DNA from: Bacteroidales bacterium UBA6267
Lineage (GTDB): Bacteria > Bacteroidota > Bacteroidia > Bacteroidales > UBA1556
Direction of reading: 5' to 3'
Length of the DNA: 64,000 nucleotides
NCBI GenBank assembly: GCA_002440745.1
Contig: DJVB01000039.1
Location: forward strand, 1 to 64,000
The notes beneath the pieces are model-generated. The model did no database searches and was not told where the DNA came from. It saw nothing but the letters and a program-made list of their open reading frames with translations. The translations under genes were made by a program, and so were the position numbers. Below, piece after piece: positions 30,700 through 39,821 of this stretch. Position 1 is the stretch's first letter, and every line of letters starts with the position of its first letter.

Positions 30700-32046
30700 A
30701 TGAATATAATAGTTTCAGCAGACGGGGAGTTGGGTTTTTACCTTACAAAACTCCTAAGCGACGAAAATCACGATATTACTGTAATAAACGACAATAAGGA
30801 TTTTCTTGATGAGATAAACAATCATTATGATGTTTTAACCATCAATGGCGATCCGGCGCTTATCAGCACTTTAGAATCTGCACGAGTCGATCGTGCTGAT
30901 TTGTTTATCAGCGTTTTACATCAGGAAACCCCAAATTTGCTTACAGCCATCTTGGCGAAAAAAATGGGTGCAAAAAAGACCATTGCGCGAGTTAGTAATA
31001 CCGAAAATCTAAAAAAAGAAACGCGTCAGTTTTATAACGATTTAGGAATCAACAATTTAGTAAGTCCCGAAAATATAGCCTCCAAAGAAATCGTTAGGTT
31101 GTTGAAAAATTCGGCTGCCGAAGAAATTTTCGATTTTTCGGAGGGAAAACTTTCGCTGATGCTTATCCGATTGGATGAAAAAGCGTTGGTAATCAATAAG
31201 TCGCTTAACGAAATTGCTAAGGAAAATCCGAATCTGCAATTCCGTGCTGTGGCAGTTCACCGAAAGGGCAAGACCATCATTCCCAATGGCAACAATCGTT
31301 TTCTCACAGGCGATTTGGCCTATATCATTACCAAGCCGGAAGGCATGGATCAGGTGTTGACACTTGGAGGAAAAGGTCGGAAAGAAATTAAAAACGTGAT
31401 GATTGTTGGAGGTGGCAGAATTGGTCGTTTAACAGCCAAACGCCTTCAAGACATTATGAATATCAAGTTGTTGGAAATAGACATGAACCGCTGTGATACC
31501 TTGTGTGACGAACTGCGAAATACCATGATTATCCGAGGCGACTCGCGTGATATGACCCTTTTGGAAGAAGAGGGCATTTCGTCTATGGACGCTTTCATCT
31601 CATTGACCAACGACACCGAAACTAATATACTTACCTGTCTGCTTGCCAAGCAGTTGGGTGTATCGAAAACCATCGCCTTAGTCGAAAATATTGACTATAT
31701 CAATATTGCACAAAACGTTAATATTGATACGATTATCAATAAAAAGCTCATAGCCGCCTCCTATATTGACAATTTCACACTATCGCCAAATATCACCTCA
31801 AGTAAAGTATTAAATGGCGTTGAGGCAGAGGCCCTTGAGTTTATTGTGGAAGAAGATGCAGCGGTGACAAAAAGGCCAATAAAAAATCTGAGTTTTCCAC
31901 ATGGAGCAATTATCGGCGGCATAGTTAGAAATAATGAAGGCTTTATTGCTCTCGGCGATTTCCAAATACAAGCCAACGACCGCGTTGTGGTTTTCACTTT
32001 GCCTGAAGTTATTAAAAAGGTTAAAAGCCTGTTTAGCAAAAGATAA
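30700..32046 (+). CDS. trkA: Trk potassium uptake regulatory subunit TrkA
   Basis: This encodes 448 aa in two RCK repeats, each an NAD-binding half and an RCK-C half (about 1-225 and 226-448). The second Rossmann motif is intact (VMIVGGGRIGRLTAKRLQ with acidic LLEID after it). In the first the glycine motif reads SADGELG where GAGEVG is usual, so nucleotide binding there may be weakened. TrkA gates the TrkH channel in response to nucleotides. Its stop overlaps the trkH start (TAATG). Confidence 0.93.
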   Translation: MNIIVSADGELGFYLTKLLSDENHDITVINDNKDFLDEINNHYDVLTINGDPALISTLESARVDRADLFISVLHQETPNLLTAILAKKMGAKKTIARVSNTENLKKETRQFYNDLGINNLVSPENIASKEIVRLLKNSAAEEIFDFSEGKLSLMLIRLDEKALVINKSLNEIAKENPNLQFRAVAVHRKGKTIIPNGNNRFLTGDLAYIITKPEGMDQVLTLGGKGRKEIKNVMIVGGGRIGRLTAKRLQDIMNIKLLEIDMNRCDTLCDELRNTMIIRGDSRDMTLLEEEGISSMDAFISLTNDTETNILTCLLAKQLGVSKTIALVENIDYINIAQNVNIDTIINKKLIAASYIDNFTLSPNITSSKVLNGVEAEALEFIVEEDAAVTKRPIKNLSFPHGAIIGGIVRNNEGFIALGDFQIQANDRVVVFTLPEVIKKVKSLFSKR

Positions 32047-33509
32047 TGATTAGCTGGAATGATGTAAATATTCGGATTATTGTAAGAATCTTAAGCTTTT
32101 TAGTCCTTATAGAAGGTGTTTTTATGTGGCTTGCACTGCCCTTTAGTTTTTATTATAAAAGTGGCGATGCCTTTGCTCTATTCATCTCAGGATTAATTAC
32201 TTCCGGCGTTGGAGCTATCGGTTTGCTGACTTTAGGAAAAATGCGAAATGACAAAATGGGCAAACGTGAAGCCTATATCATCGTTAGTCTTACCTGGGTT
32301 ATAATTTCCCTTTTTGGAACACTTCCTTTTGTGATTCATGGCGCCATACCTTCTTTTACAAATGCCTTTTTTGAAGTGATTTCCGGTTTCACAACTACCG
32401 GAGCTTCCATTCTTACCGACATCGAAGCCATGCCAGAAGGACTACTTTTCTGGCGCTCCACCACGCACTGGATTGGAGGCATGGGAATTATTGTGCTCAC
32501 ATTGGCCATCCTTCCATTTCTGGGCATTGGAGGCATGCAGCTTTTTGCTGCCGAAGTCCCCGGTCCTACTCCCGACAAATTGCATCCACGAATTACCGGC
32601 ACCGCAAAACGCCTCTGGGGAATTTATGTGCTTTTTACTTTTGTCCAAACCATCCTGCTCATCTTTGGAGGAATGAGTCTTTTCGATGCACTTTGCCATT
32701 CTTTTGGAACGATGGCTACAGGAGGATTTTCGACCCAAAATGCTAGCATCGCTAATTATAGCCCTTATATTCAGTATGTTATAATTGTATTTATGTTTCT
32801 TGCCGGCGTCAATTTTTCCTTGCATTATTTAGTGCTTCATGGAAATATCAAGAAATTGATTCACAATGAAGAATTCCGATTTTATTTTTTCCTCATCATC
32901 ATATTTGCTGTTTTAATCACATTAATCTTATACCTAAACACAAACGTTTCAGGAGAAAAAGCCTTTCGGGATAGTTTGTTTCAAGTGATAAGCATCATCA
33001 CTACCACAGGATTTGTTTCTTCAGATTATCTACTATGGCCGCCACTTGCATGGTTTCTCATTTTTGCCTTAATGTTTGCCGGAGGATCGGCAGGTAGCAC
33101 AGGCGGCGGAATGAAGGCTATTCGACATTTGATGCTGTTCAAAGCCTCAGCAGCCGAGTTGAAAAAGCTTATTCATCCGCGCGCTGTAATTATGGTTCGC
33201 TATAACGACCACTCGGTCAATAAAGATTATATTTTCAATATCCTTGCGTTCTTTCTGTTTTACATAATGATATTTGGGTTTGGAAGCATAGTTATGGCCT
33301 CCTTAGGGCTTGATTTTGAGACAGCTATTGGAGCAACAATTGCCTCTCTCGGAAATATTGGTCCCGGCATAGGTGGCGTTGGTCCGGTTGAAAACTATTC
33401 CGCAATACCCACTTTAGGAAAATGGTTTTTATCCTTTCTGATGCTACTTGGTCGTCTTGAACTTTTCACAATTCTTGTATTTTTGTCACCCGGTTTTTGG
33501 AAGAAATAA
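32046..33509 (+). CDS. trkH: TrkH-family potassium transporter
   Basis: This encodes 487 aa with four membrane-pore-membrane repeats. Selectivity-filter loops are visible (SGFTTTGASIL; GTMATGGFSTQNAS; ITTTGFVSSDY; ASLGNIGPGIGG). It forms the K+ channel of the Trk system with TrkA in the same operon, coupled by a TAATG overlap. It is followed 3 bases later by a glycosyltransferase gene. Confidence 0.95.
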   Translation: MISWNDVNIRIIVRILSFLVLIEGVFMWLALPFSFYYKSGDAFALFISGLITSGVGAIGLLTLGKMRNDKMGKREAYIIVSLTWVIISLFGTLPFVIHGAIPSFTNAFFEVISGFTTTGASILTDIEAMPEGLLFWRSTTHWIGGMGIIVLTLAILPFLGIGGMQLFAAEVPGPTPDKLHPRITGTAKRLWGIYVLFTFVQTILLIFGGMSLFDALCHSFGTMATGGFSTQNASIANYSPYIQYVIIVFMFLAGVNFSLHYLVLHGNIKKLIHNEEFRFYFFLIIIFAVLITLILYLNTNVSGEKAFRDSLFQVISIITTTGFVSSDYLLWPPLAWFLIFALMFAGGSAGSTGGGMKAIRHLMLFKASAAELKKLIHPRAVIMVRYNDHSVNKDYIFNILAFFLFYIMIFGFGSIVMASLGLDFETAIGATIASLGNIGPGIGGVGPVENYSAIPTLGKWFLSFLMLLGRLELFTILVFLSPGFWKK

Positions 33510-33512
33510 ACT

Positions 33513-34268
33513 ATGAATCAACTCTCGGCAGTCGTAATTACCTTTAACGAAGAAAAAAATATCGGGCGATGTTTGGAGTCGCTTCAAGGAGTTGTGGACG
33601 AGATTTTGGTTTTAGACAGCTTTTCTACCGACCGAACCGAAGAAATTTGCAAAAGCTATGGAGTCCGATTTGAGCAGCATAATTTCGATGGCCATATCCA
33701 ACAAAAAAATCGAGCCATGCAAAAAGCGCAGTTTGATTATGTGCTATCGTTGGATGCCGATGAAGCTTTGGACCAGACCCTGAAACAAGAGATTATTCGC
33801 CTGAAAAAGAATGGATTAAGCGGTGCATATAAATTCAACCGCATGACCCGATATATCGACCGCTGGATAAAACATAGCGGTTGGTATCCCGACACAAAAA
33901 TCAGATTATGGAATAGAAAATCGGGACGATGGGGAGGCCTGAATCCGCACGACCGCGTAGAGCTTGACCAAAATGTGGACGTAACTCATTTAAGAGGAAA
34001 CCTCCTGCACTATTCCTATTATAGCATCGAAGAGCATATTCGGCAGAGCAACTATTTCTCAACAATCTCAGCTAAAGCTCTTTTCGCTAAAGGAAAAAAA
34101 GGTAATCTTGCAAAAGCAATTCTAAAATCGTGGTGGATTTTCATCCGAAACTATTTCTTCAAAGTCGGCTTTTTAGATGGAGTTTATGGATATGTCATTT
34201 GTAAGCAAACCGCAACTACTACCTTTGCTAAATACATGAAACTAAGAGACTTGAATAGAGGAGTTTGA
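33513..34268 (+). CDS. Family 2 glycosyltransferase (WaaE/KdtX-like)
   Basis: This encodes 251 aa in a GT-A fold with N-terminal LSAVVITFNEEKNIGRCLES, a first acidic motif in EILVLDSFSTDRT, and the DXD-type motif LSLDADEALD. The C-terminal half (GWYPDTKIRLWNRKSGRWGG; NPHDRVEL; HYSYYSIEEHI) is typical of WaaE/KdtX-like transferases that add the first sugar beyond Kdo/heptose in the LPS core. The acceptor is not fixed by the sequence. It is transcribed with trkAH; it starts 3 bases after trkH. Confidence 0.88.
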   Translation: MNQLSAVVITFNEEKNIGRCLESLQGVVDEILVLDSFSTDRTEEICKSYGVRFEQHNFDGHIQQKNRAMQKAQFDYVLSLDADEALDQTLKQEIIRLKKNGLSGAYKFNRMTRYIDRWIKHSGWYPDTKIRLWNRKSGRWGGLNPHDRVELDQNVDVTHLRGNLLHYSYYSIEEHIRQSNYFSTISAKALFAKGKKGNLAKAILKSWWIFIRNYFFKVGFLDGVYGYVICKQTATTTFAKYMKLRDLNRGV

Positions 34269-34310
34269 GCATTAAAAAAAAGCATTTTAAAATCTTAAAT
34301 TTGAAATCAT

Positions 34311-34520
34311 TGTTGTCCGATAAAAACGTTCAAAATATGTTGAAACACCCGCTATATCAAGTCCCTACGGGACTTTTGAGATTTCTGGGGTTACTTTATT
34401 CTCTACCAATATTAAGCCCTTAACAGGGCTGTCCCGTTAGGGACAAAATATTGGTAGAAAGGATATTACGATATGGAACAAAGTCCCGTAGGGACTAAAT
34501 ATAATTTCTATCGGACAACA
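34311..34520. mobile_element. 210-bp MITE-like element of nested palindromes
   Basis: It is bounded by exact 12-bp inverted repeats TGTTGTCCGATA (34311-34322) and TATCGGACAACA (34509-34520). Inside, AGTCCCTACGGGACTT (34360-34375) is inverted at 34481-34496, TCTACCAATATT (34402-34413) is inverted at 34447-34458, and the centre holds two small hairpins (AGCCCT/AGGGCT at 34415-34430 and GTCCC/GGGAC at 34431-34444). The whole element folds on itself. It has no ORF. A direct repeat TTGAAAT flanks it at 34301-34307 and 34526-34532, not abutting. No transposase in the window matches. Confidence 0.75.
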
Positions 34521-34672
34521 TGGCCTTGAAATACCAAAATCAAATAATAAAATATGAGTTTGTAGGATAAATAATACTCATATTAAAGTACTCACAAATT
34601 CCCTACCCTTCAACCTGTTAAGAATTATTAATGCAAACAATCATCATAATTTAGCCCAAGAGGTTTTCAGCT

Positions 34673-34680
34673 ATCTTTGT
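34673..34680 (+). promoter_or_regulatory. -7 element (TAtcTTTG) of ispH
   Basis: Exact TAnnTTTG match with 19 bases to the ATG at 34700. Confidence 0.55.
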
Positions 34681-34699
34681 CCACTAAATTTTCGACATT

Positions 34700-35581
34700 A
34701 TGCAAATCAATATAGATACAAATTCCGGTTTTTGTTTTGGAGTGGTAAATGCCATCGAAACTGCTGAACGATACTTAGAAAATCACGATGAGCTCTACTG
34801 CCTCGGCGACATTGTTCACAATAATATGGAAGTGGAGCGTCTTGAAAAAATGGGACTTAAAACCATCACCCATGACGATTTGGCTCAGATGAAAAACGCA
34901 ACAGTTTTGCTTCGCGCCCATGGTGAGCCGCCCTCAACCTACGAAACTGCCGTAAAAAACAATATCACTTTAGTTGACGCCTCCTGCCCTGTGGTTTTGC
35001 GCCTGCAAAATCGAGTTTTAAAAGGTTGGGAAAATATTCGAAAGATGAATGGTCAATTGGTGATTTACGGAAAAGAAGGACATGCAGAAGTGCTTGGCTT
35101 AGATGGTCAAACCGATGGAAATGCCATTGTGGTTGGCTCCATCGCTGATTTAGATAAAATTGACTTTACCCGTCCAATCGAACTTTTCACCCAGACCACC
35201 AAAGGCAAAGAAGGTTTTGCGGCCATCATCAAAGCCATTGAGCAACGCATCGAAGCTGAAGGCACTGAAATCCCCTTTATCGTTAACGACTCCCTTTGCG
35301 GTGCTGTATCGAACAGAGCTCCACAAATGCGAGAGTTTTCTGCTAAAAATGATGTGATAGTTTTTGTGAGTGGCCAAAAAAGTAGCAACGGAAAATACCT
35401 CTACAGCGTTTGTCAGGAAATAAATAAAAGAAGCTATTTTGTGAGTAGCCCCGACGAAATCGATCCAAGTTGGTTTTCAGCCGAAACTAATAGTGTTGGC
35501 GTTTGTGGTGCCACTTCCACACCTATGTGGCTTATGGAAAATGTGGCAAAAAAAGTGGAAGAAATCACCTCAACAAACTAA
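34700..35581 (+). CDS. ispH: 4-hydroxy-3-methylbut-2-enyl diphosphate reductase
   Basis: This encodes 293 aa and is the last enzyme of the non-mevalonate isoprenoid pathway, giving IPP and DMAPP. The Fe-S cluster cysteines are present: Cys12 in SGFCFGV, the Cys of DASCPVV (about 96), and the Cys of NDSLCGAVSNR (about 198). GHAEVLGLDGQT and CGATSTP blocks also match. Length is typical. It is a single gene with its own promoter. Confidence 0.96.
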   Translation: MQINIDTNSGFCFGVVNAIETAERYLENHDELYCLGDIVHNNMEVERLEKMGLKTITHDDLAQMKNATVLLRAHGEPPSTYETAVKNNITLVDASCPVVLRLQNRVLKGWENIRKMNGQLVIYGKEGHAEVLGLDGQTDGNAIVVGSIADLDKIDFTRPIELFTQTTKGKEGFAAIIKAIEQRIEAEGTEIPFIVNDSLCGAVSNRAPQMREFSAKNDVIVFVSGQKSSNGKYLYSVCQEINKRSYFVSSPDEIDPSWFSAETNSVGVCGATSTPMWLMENVAKKVEEITSTN

Positions 35582-35702
35582 ATTCCTCCTCTAACAATCT
35601 GTTTCTCAATTTTTAACAAATAAATAATATTGGGCTGAGGAATTTTGTGGATTATTGCGTCATAGAAAAGTTTTTAAAACTGATATCTAATTATTTGTTA
35701 AT

Positions 35703-38066
35703 ATGAAATTATTCCAATTTTTAATTTTCGTAATACCGCTTTTTATCTCCATTTCTTTGTTTGCCGATGGAGATGAAGGAGAGGCTGCACGTTTCACCAT
35801 AAGTGGCACAATCAGCGATAGTGAATCAGGCGAACGTCTTGCGGGAGCAACCATTTTTGTCGAAGAGATTAAAAATGGCGCCATGACGAACGAGTATGGT
35901 TTTTATTCTTTAAGTCTTGTTCCTGGCAAATACACTTTGATTATCAACTATATAGGTTATAACAAAGAAACCAAAATTATTGATTTAAGCAAAGACCAAA
36001 GGTTGAATTTCAAATTGCAACCTTCGGTAAATAACCTTGAGGCAGTGGAAATTACCGCTCAAAACAAGAATGAAAATGTTCGCTCAAGTGAGATGAGCGT
36101 AGTGAAAATGGACATAAAAACGGTGAACAAAATTCCTGCTTTCATGGGCGAAGTGGACATTTTGAAAACCATTCAACTGCTGCCGGGCGTAATTTCGGGA
36201 GGTGAAGGAAGCACCGGTTTTAGTGTTCGTGGAGGCAGTACCGACCAAAATCTGATTCTCATGGATGAGGCTTCTGTGTTCAATGCCAGTCATTTAATGG
36301 GTTTTTTCTCTGTGTTTAATAACGATGCTGTCAAGGATTTGAAATTATACAAAGGAGATATTCCGGCAGCTTACGGTGGCCGACTTTCTTCTTTGTTGGA
36401 TGTGAGGCAGAAAGACGGAAATAATCAGAAATTTGGGGTTGCAGGCGGAGTCGGACTTATCAGTAGCCGACTGATGGTTGAAGGTCCAATCATAAAAGAG
36501 AAAGCAAGTTTTCTTGTTGCTGCTCGGCGCTCTTATGCGGATATTTTTCTACCTTTGGCAAAAAACAAAGACCTCAGAAACAACACCTTATATTTTTATG
36601 ATATGAATTTTAAGGTAAACGCCGACATAAATGAAAACAACCGCGTTTTTGCATCAGGATACCTTGGAAGAGATGTGTTTGGCGTCAAAAATCCGTTCAA
36701 TGGAAGTAGTTTTGGAATCGACTACGGAAATAACACATTTACACTTCGTTGGAATCATCTTTTTTCACAGAAGCTTTTTTCCAATGTCACCCTGCTCCGC
36801 TCCGACTACAGCTATAATCTGAACAGCGACGACGACGTTCAGGGCTTCAATTGGAAGTCGAGAATGAAAAACTACTCCCTGCGAAACGACTATGGATATT
36901 ATATCAACCCATACAATACTTTAAAGTTTGGCATCTTTGGCACATTCCATCACTTCTATCCCGGAACTATAAACGGAATGAACGAATCTGCAATCAATGA
37001 GATAAAAATCCCTGAATCTCAAGCTATTGAATTTGGTGCTTATATCGAAAATGAGCAAAAAATCACCGGTCAGTTAAGTGCCAACTACGGAATTCGTTAC
37101 ACGGTTTTTAGCAATCTCGGATCGGCAACAGTTTACAATTTCGACCAAAACTTCGAAATGATTGACTCAACTGTTTATGGAAAAAACAAACTCTATAATA
37201 GCTATGCAGGTTTTGAACCGCGAGCCAGCCTGACTTATTTGCTTAATGAAAACTCTTCGCTAAAAGCAAGTTATTCGCGCACCTTGCAATTTGTCCAGTT
37301 AGCGAGCAATTCCACAGTTGGAAATCCATTGAGCATTTGGTTTCCGGCGAGCCCAAATGTGAAACCGCAATATGCTGACCAGGTAGCAGTTGGCTATTTC
37401 AGAAATTTCAAAGATGCCATGTTTGAAACCTCAGTTGAAGTTTTTTACAAAAAGATGTATAACCAGATTGATTTTAAAGATCATGCACAATTGATTATGA
37501 ATCCTTTGCTTGAAGGCGATTTACGATTTGGTTGGGGGCAGGCTTATGGTTTAGAGCTATTTCTTCGGAAAAATACCGGAAAACTAACCGGTTGGATTTC
37601 ATATACTTTATCCAAGTCGAAACGATTTTTTGGCGACATAAATGATGGCAAAGCCTATCTATCCCCTTTCGACAAACCTCATGATTTTTCTACTGTCTTG
37701 AGCTACGACATTAGTCCTCGAGTAAATATTTCAGGAACATGGGTTTACACTTCCGGATCGGTAGCTACTTTTCCAACCGGTCGATTTGTCTATGGCAATA
37801 TGGTAGCTCCCGTGTATAGCGACCGCAACGACTACCGACTACCCGACTATCATCGCTTAGATTTAGGTGTGACCATTAAAGAAAAACCTAAGCCAAAACG
37901 GAAATGGCATCATTCGTGGGTTTTCTCGGTTTATAATGCCTACAACCGACATAATGCTTACAGCATAAGTTTTGAGCAAGACAAAGATAATCCCAATGAA
38001 ACCATTGCCGTCAAAACCTACCTTTTTGGAGTGATACCATCTGTTACATTCAATTTTAATTTTTAA
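35703..38066 (+). CDS. TonB-dependent outer-membrane receptor
   Basis: This encodes 787 aa. The signal peptide ends near residue 22 (SISLFAD). Residues about 30-110 form a carboxypeptidase-regulatory-like domain (FTISGTISDSESGERLAGAT), about 125-235 the plug (TIQLLPGVISGGEGSTGFSVRGG, then LILMDEASVFNASHLMG), and the remainder a 22-strand barrel ending in FNFNF. TonB energises import of a scarce ligand through the barrel. The DUF4249 lipoprotein gene starts 3 bases later; such pairs recur in Bacteroidota. No substrate clue is visible, since no hydrolase or siderophore genes are adjacent. Confidence 0.93.
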   Translation: MKLFQFLIFVIPLFISISLFADGDEGEAARFTISGTISDSESGERLAGATIFVEEIKNGAMTNEYGFYSLSLVPGKYTLIINYIGYNKETKIIDLSKDQRLNFKLQPSVNNLEAVEITAQNKNENVRSSEMSVVKMDIKTVNKIPAFMGEVDILKTIQLLPGVISGGEGSTGFSVRGGSTDQNLILMDEASVFNASHLMGFFSVFNNDAVKDLKLYKGDIPAAYGGRLSSLLDVRQKDGNNQKFGVAGGVGLISSRLMVEGPIIKEKASFLVAARRSYADIFLPLAKNKDLRNNTLYFYDMNFKVNADINENNRVFASGYLGRDVFGVKNPFNGSSFGIDYGNNTFTLRWNHLFSQKLFSNVTLLRSDYSYNLNSDDDVQGFNWKSRMKNYSLRNDYGYYINPYNTLKFGIFGTFHHFYPGTINGMNESAINEIKIPESQAIEFGAYIENEQKITGQLSANYGIRYTVFSNLGSATVYNFDQNFEMIDSTVYGKNKLYNSYAGFEPRASLTYLLNENSSLKASYSRTLQFVQLASNSTVGNPLSIWFPASPNVKPQYADQVAVGYFRNFKDAMFETSVEVFYKKMYNQIDFKDHAQLIMNPLLEGDLRFGWGQAYGLELFLRKNTGKLTGWISYTLSKSKRFFGDINDGKAYLSPFDKPHDFSTVLSYDISPRVNISGTWVYTSGSVATFPTGRFVYGNMVAPVYSDRNDYRLPDYHRLDLGVTIKEKPKPKRKWHHSWVFSVYNAYNRHNAYSISFEQDKDNPNETIAVKTYLFGVIPSVTFNFNF

Positions 38067-38069
38067 GCC

Positions 38070-38909
38070 ATGAAAACAAGATATAAACTCATATTCAGTA
38101 TTTTAGCCTCAGTTTTTATGTTTACTTCCTGCACTGAGGAAATTGATTTAGAACTTAACGACAGCTTTACCAGACTTGTTGTGGAAGGAAATATTGGCAC
38201 GGATACCGTAAATCAAAAAATCAGACTAACCAAATCCACCAGCTATTTCTATAATCAGGAACCACCTGTAATTCAGGGAGCTTCGGTGAAAGTTTCGGAT
38301 GGAACCACAATTTACAACTTTATTGAAGACCTCAATAATCCGGGATATTATATCTCCGAAAATCCATTTGCAGGAGTACCGGGTAAGACCTATTCCTTGG
38401 ACATTCAAAATGTAGCCTTAGAACAAAACGGTGATGTTCAATCGTATAAGGCCGAAGAAACCATGAAGCAAATTTTGATTATCGACTCCATCTATGCTGT
38501 TCGGGTCAATATTTTTGGAAATGATGGTTATATTGTTTATGGTTTTGCACAAGAGCCTGCAACACCGAAAGATTTTTATATGTGGCGCTACTACGTCAAT
38601 AATAGACTTATCACCGACACCATCGACAAAGTAACTTTTGGTTCTGATGAATTTGTTAACGGTAACTATCTGAGCAATTTGGAGTTAGGATTTTTCACCG
38701 AAGGAAAACCGGGGGACACTTTAACCGTAGAAACCAATACAATCACGGAGGATTATTACGAATTCATCATCACCTTTATGATTGAAACCCAGTTTTCGGG
38801 AGGAGGATTTACAGGGCCACCGGCAAATATAAAGTCCAATATTAGCAATGGCGCTGTTGGATATTTCAACACAGAAGCCCGAAGCAAGATTTCGACTATT
38901 CTACCCTGA
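38070..38909 (+). CDS. DUF4249 lipoprotein, partner of the TonB receptor
   Basis: This encodes 279 aa. The lipobox FMFTSC places the lipidated Cys at 21. Family blocks seen are RLVVEGNIGTDTVNQKIRLTKS, NNPGYYISENPFAGVPGKTY and the central YMWRYYVNN. DUF4249 proteins sit beside carboxypeptidase-regulatory-domain TonB receptors and are thought to cap or feed them, as SusD does for SusC. Its 3' end overlaps the convergent transporter gene by 9 bases. Confidence 0.85.
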   Translation: MKTRYKLIFSILASVFMFTSCTEEIDLELNDSFTRLVVEGNIGTDTVNQKIRLTKSTSYFYNQEPPVIQGASVKVSDGTTIYNFIEDLNNPGYYISENPFAGVPGKTYSLDIQNVALEQNGDVQSYKAEETMKQILIIDSIYAVRVNIFGNDGYIVYGFAQEPATPKDFYMWRYYVNNRLITDTIDKVTFGSDEFVNGNYLSNLELGFFTEGKPGDTLTVETNTITEDYYEFIITFMIETQFSGGGFTGPPANIKSNISNGAVGYFNTEARSKISTILP

Positions 38910-39800
38910 TATTGACTCTGTTGAACGGTTTTTGGTTTTTCCGAACAAAATTCCGGCAATAATCAAGACCAACCCGATAAGGGTATAAAAACCAATTTTT
39001 TCGCCCAAAACTATGGCAATGATGAAAAGCGAGAGAAAAGGTGATAGAAAAATAAGACTGCTGACTTGATCGGTTCTTCGGGATAGTTTCAAAGCCTGTG
39101 ACCATAAAAAGAACGTTATCCCCATTTCGGCTAAACCTATGTAAATCAACGACAAACCTGCTTTCAAATGCCATTCAGGCCATTGACCAAAAAGCAAAAC
39201 TGCAACGAAAGAAAACAAAGTTCCAAAAGCAAAACTCAGGAAAAGTTTAAGCGTTTCATCTTCCTTATTTTTCAAATTTACTAACCAAAAGAGAGCCCAT
39301 ACAATGGAAGAAAACAAGGCTAAAGCGGCACCTTCAGGATTTTCAAACTTTAATGAATCTATTTGTCCGTGAGTGGCGATGGTAATCACTCCAACAAAAC
39401 TCACCATCATTCCCACAATGGATATAAGGCCAATTTTTTGTTTCATAAAAACTACAGACAACAGCACTAACATAATGGGCCAGATATAGTTAAGGCTCAT
39501 TGCCTCTTGTGCGGGAAGCATGTCGTAAGCTTTAAAAAGGATGAGGTAATAGAAAAAAGGATTTAAAAAACCACGAATTGCAGCCTGAACGAATGTGTTT
39601 GGCGTAGATTGGTTTAGCAAAGACCATTTGCGGGAGTTTGTCATCATTATGGCCATGAAAATTGTGGCAACCAAACTACTGAAAAACAACAAACTAAGCA
39701 CATCAACAAACCTGAGGGCAATCTTGAATGCAGAAGCCACCGTTGACCATAAAAGCACCGCTGCCAAGGCAAAAAGGTAGGCTTTAGTCTGATTTTTCAT
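38901..39800 (-). CDS. EamA/DMT-family transporter
   Basis: This encodes 299 aa with ten predicted membrane helices in two EamA repeats (about 8-140 and 152-290). The first starts AYLFALAAVLLWSTVASAFK and the second follows ENPEGAALALFSSIVWALFW. This superfamily exports amino acids, nucleotides or other metabolites; the substrate cannot be told. It lies 21 bases after nadB and is probably cotranscribed. The 3' end overlaps the DUF4249 gene by 9 bases. Confidence 0.88.
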   Translation of the reverse strand: MKNQTKAYLFALAAVLLWSTVASAFKIALRFVDVLSLLFFSSLVATIFMAIMMTNSRKWSLLNQSTPNTFVQAAIRGFLNPFFYYLILFKAYDMLPAQEAMSLNYIWPIMLVLLSVVFMKQKIGLISIVGMMVSFVGVITIATHGQIDSLKFENPEGAALALFSSIVWALFWLVNLKNKEDETLKLFLSFAFGTLFSFVAVLLFGQWPEWHLKAGLSLIYIGLAEMGITFFLWSQALKLSRRTDQVSSLIFLSPFLSLFIIAIVLGEKIGFYTLIGLVLIIAGILFGKTKNRSTESISG

Positions 39801-39821
39801 AAGTCTATTTATCTCAGGAAT

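Noticed and set aside
34301..34532. Target-site duplication TTGAAAT around the MITE-like element
   Set aside because: The copies do not abut the inverted ends (3 and 5 bases away), so they cannot be counted as a true duplication; noted as a flank similarity only.
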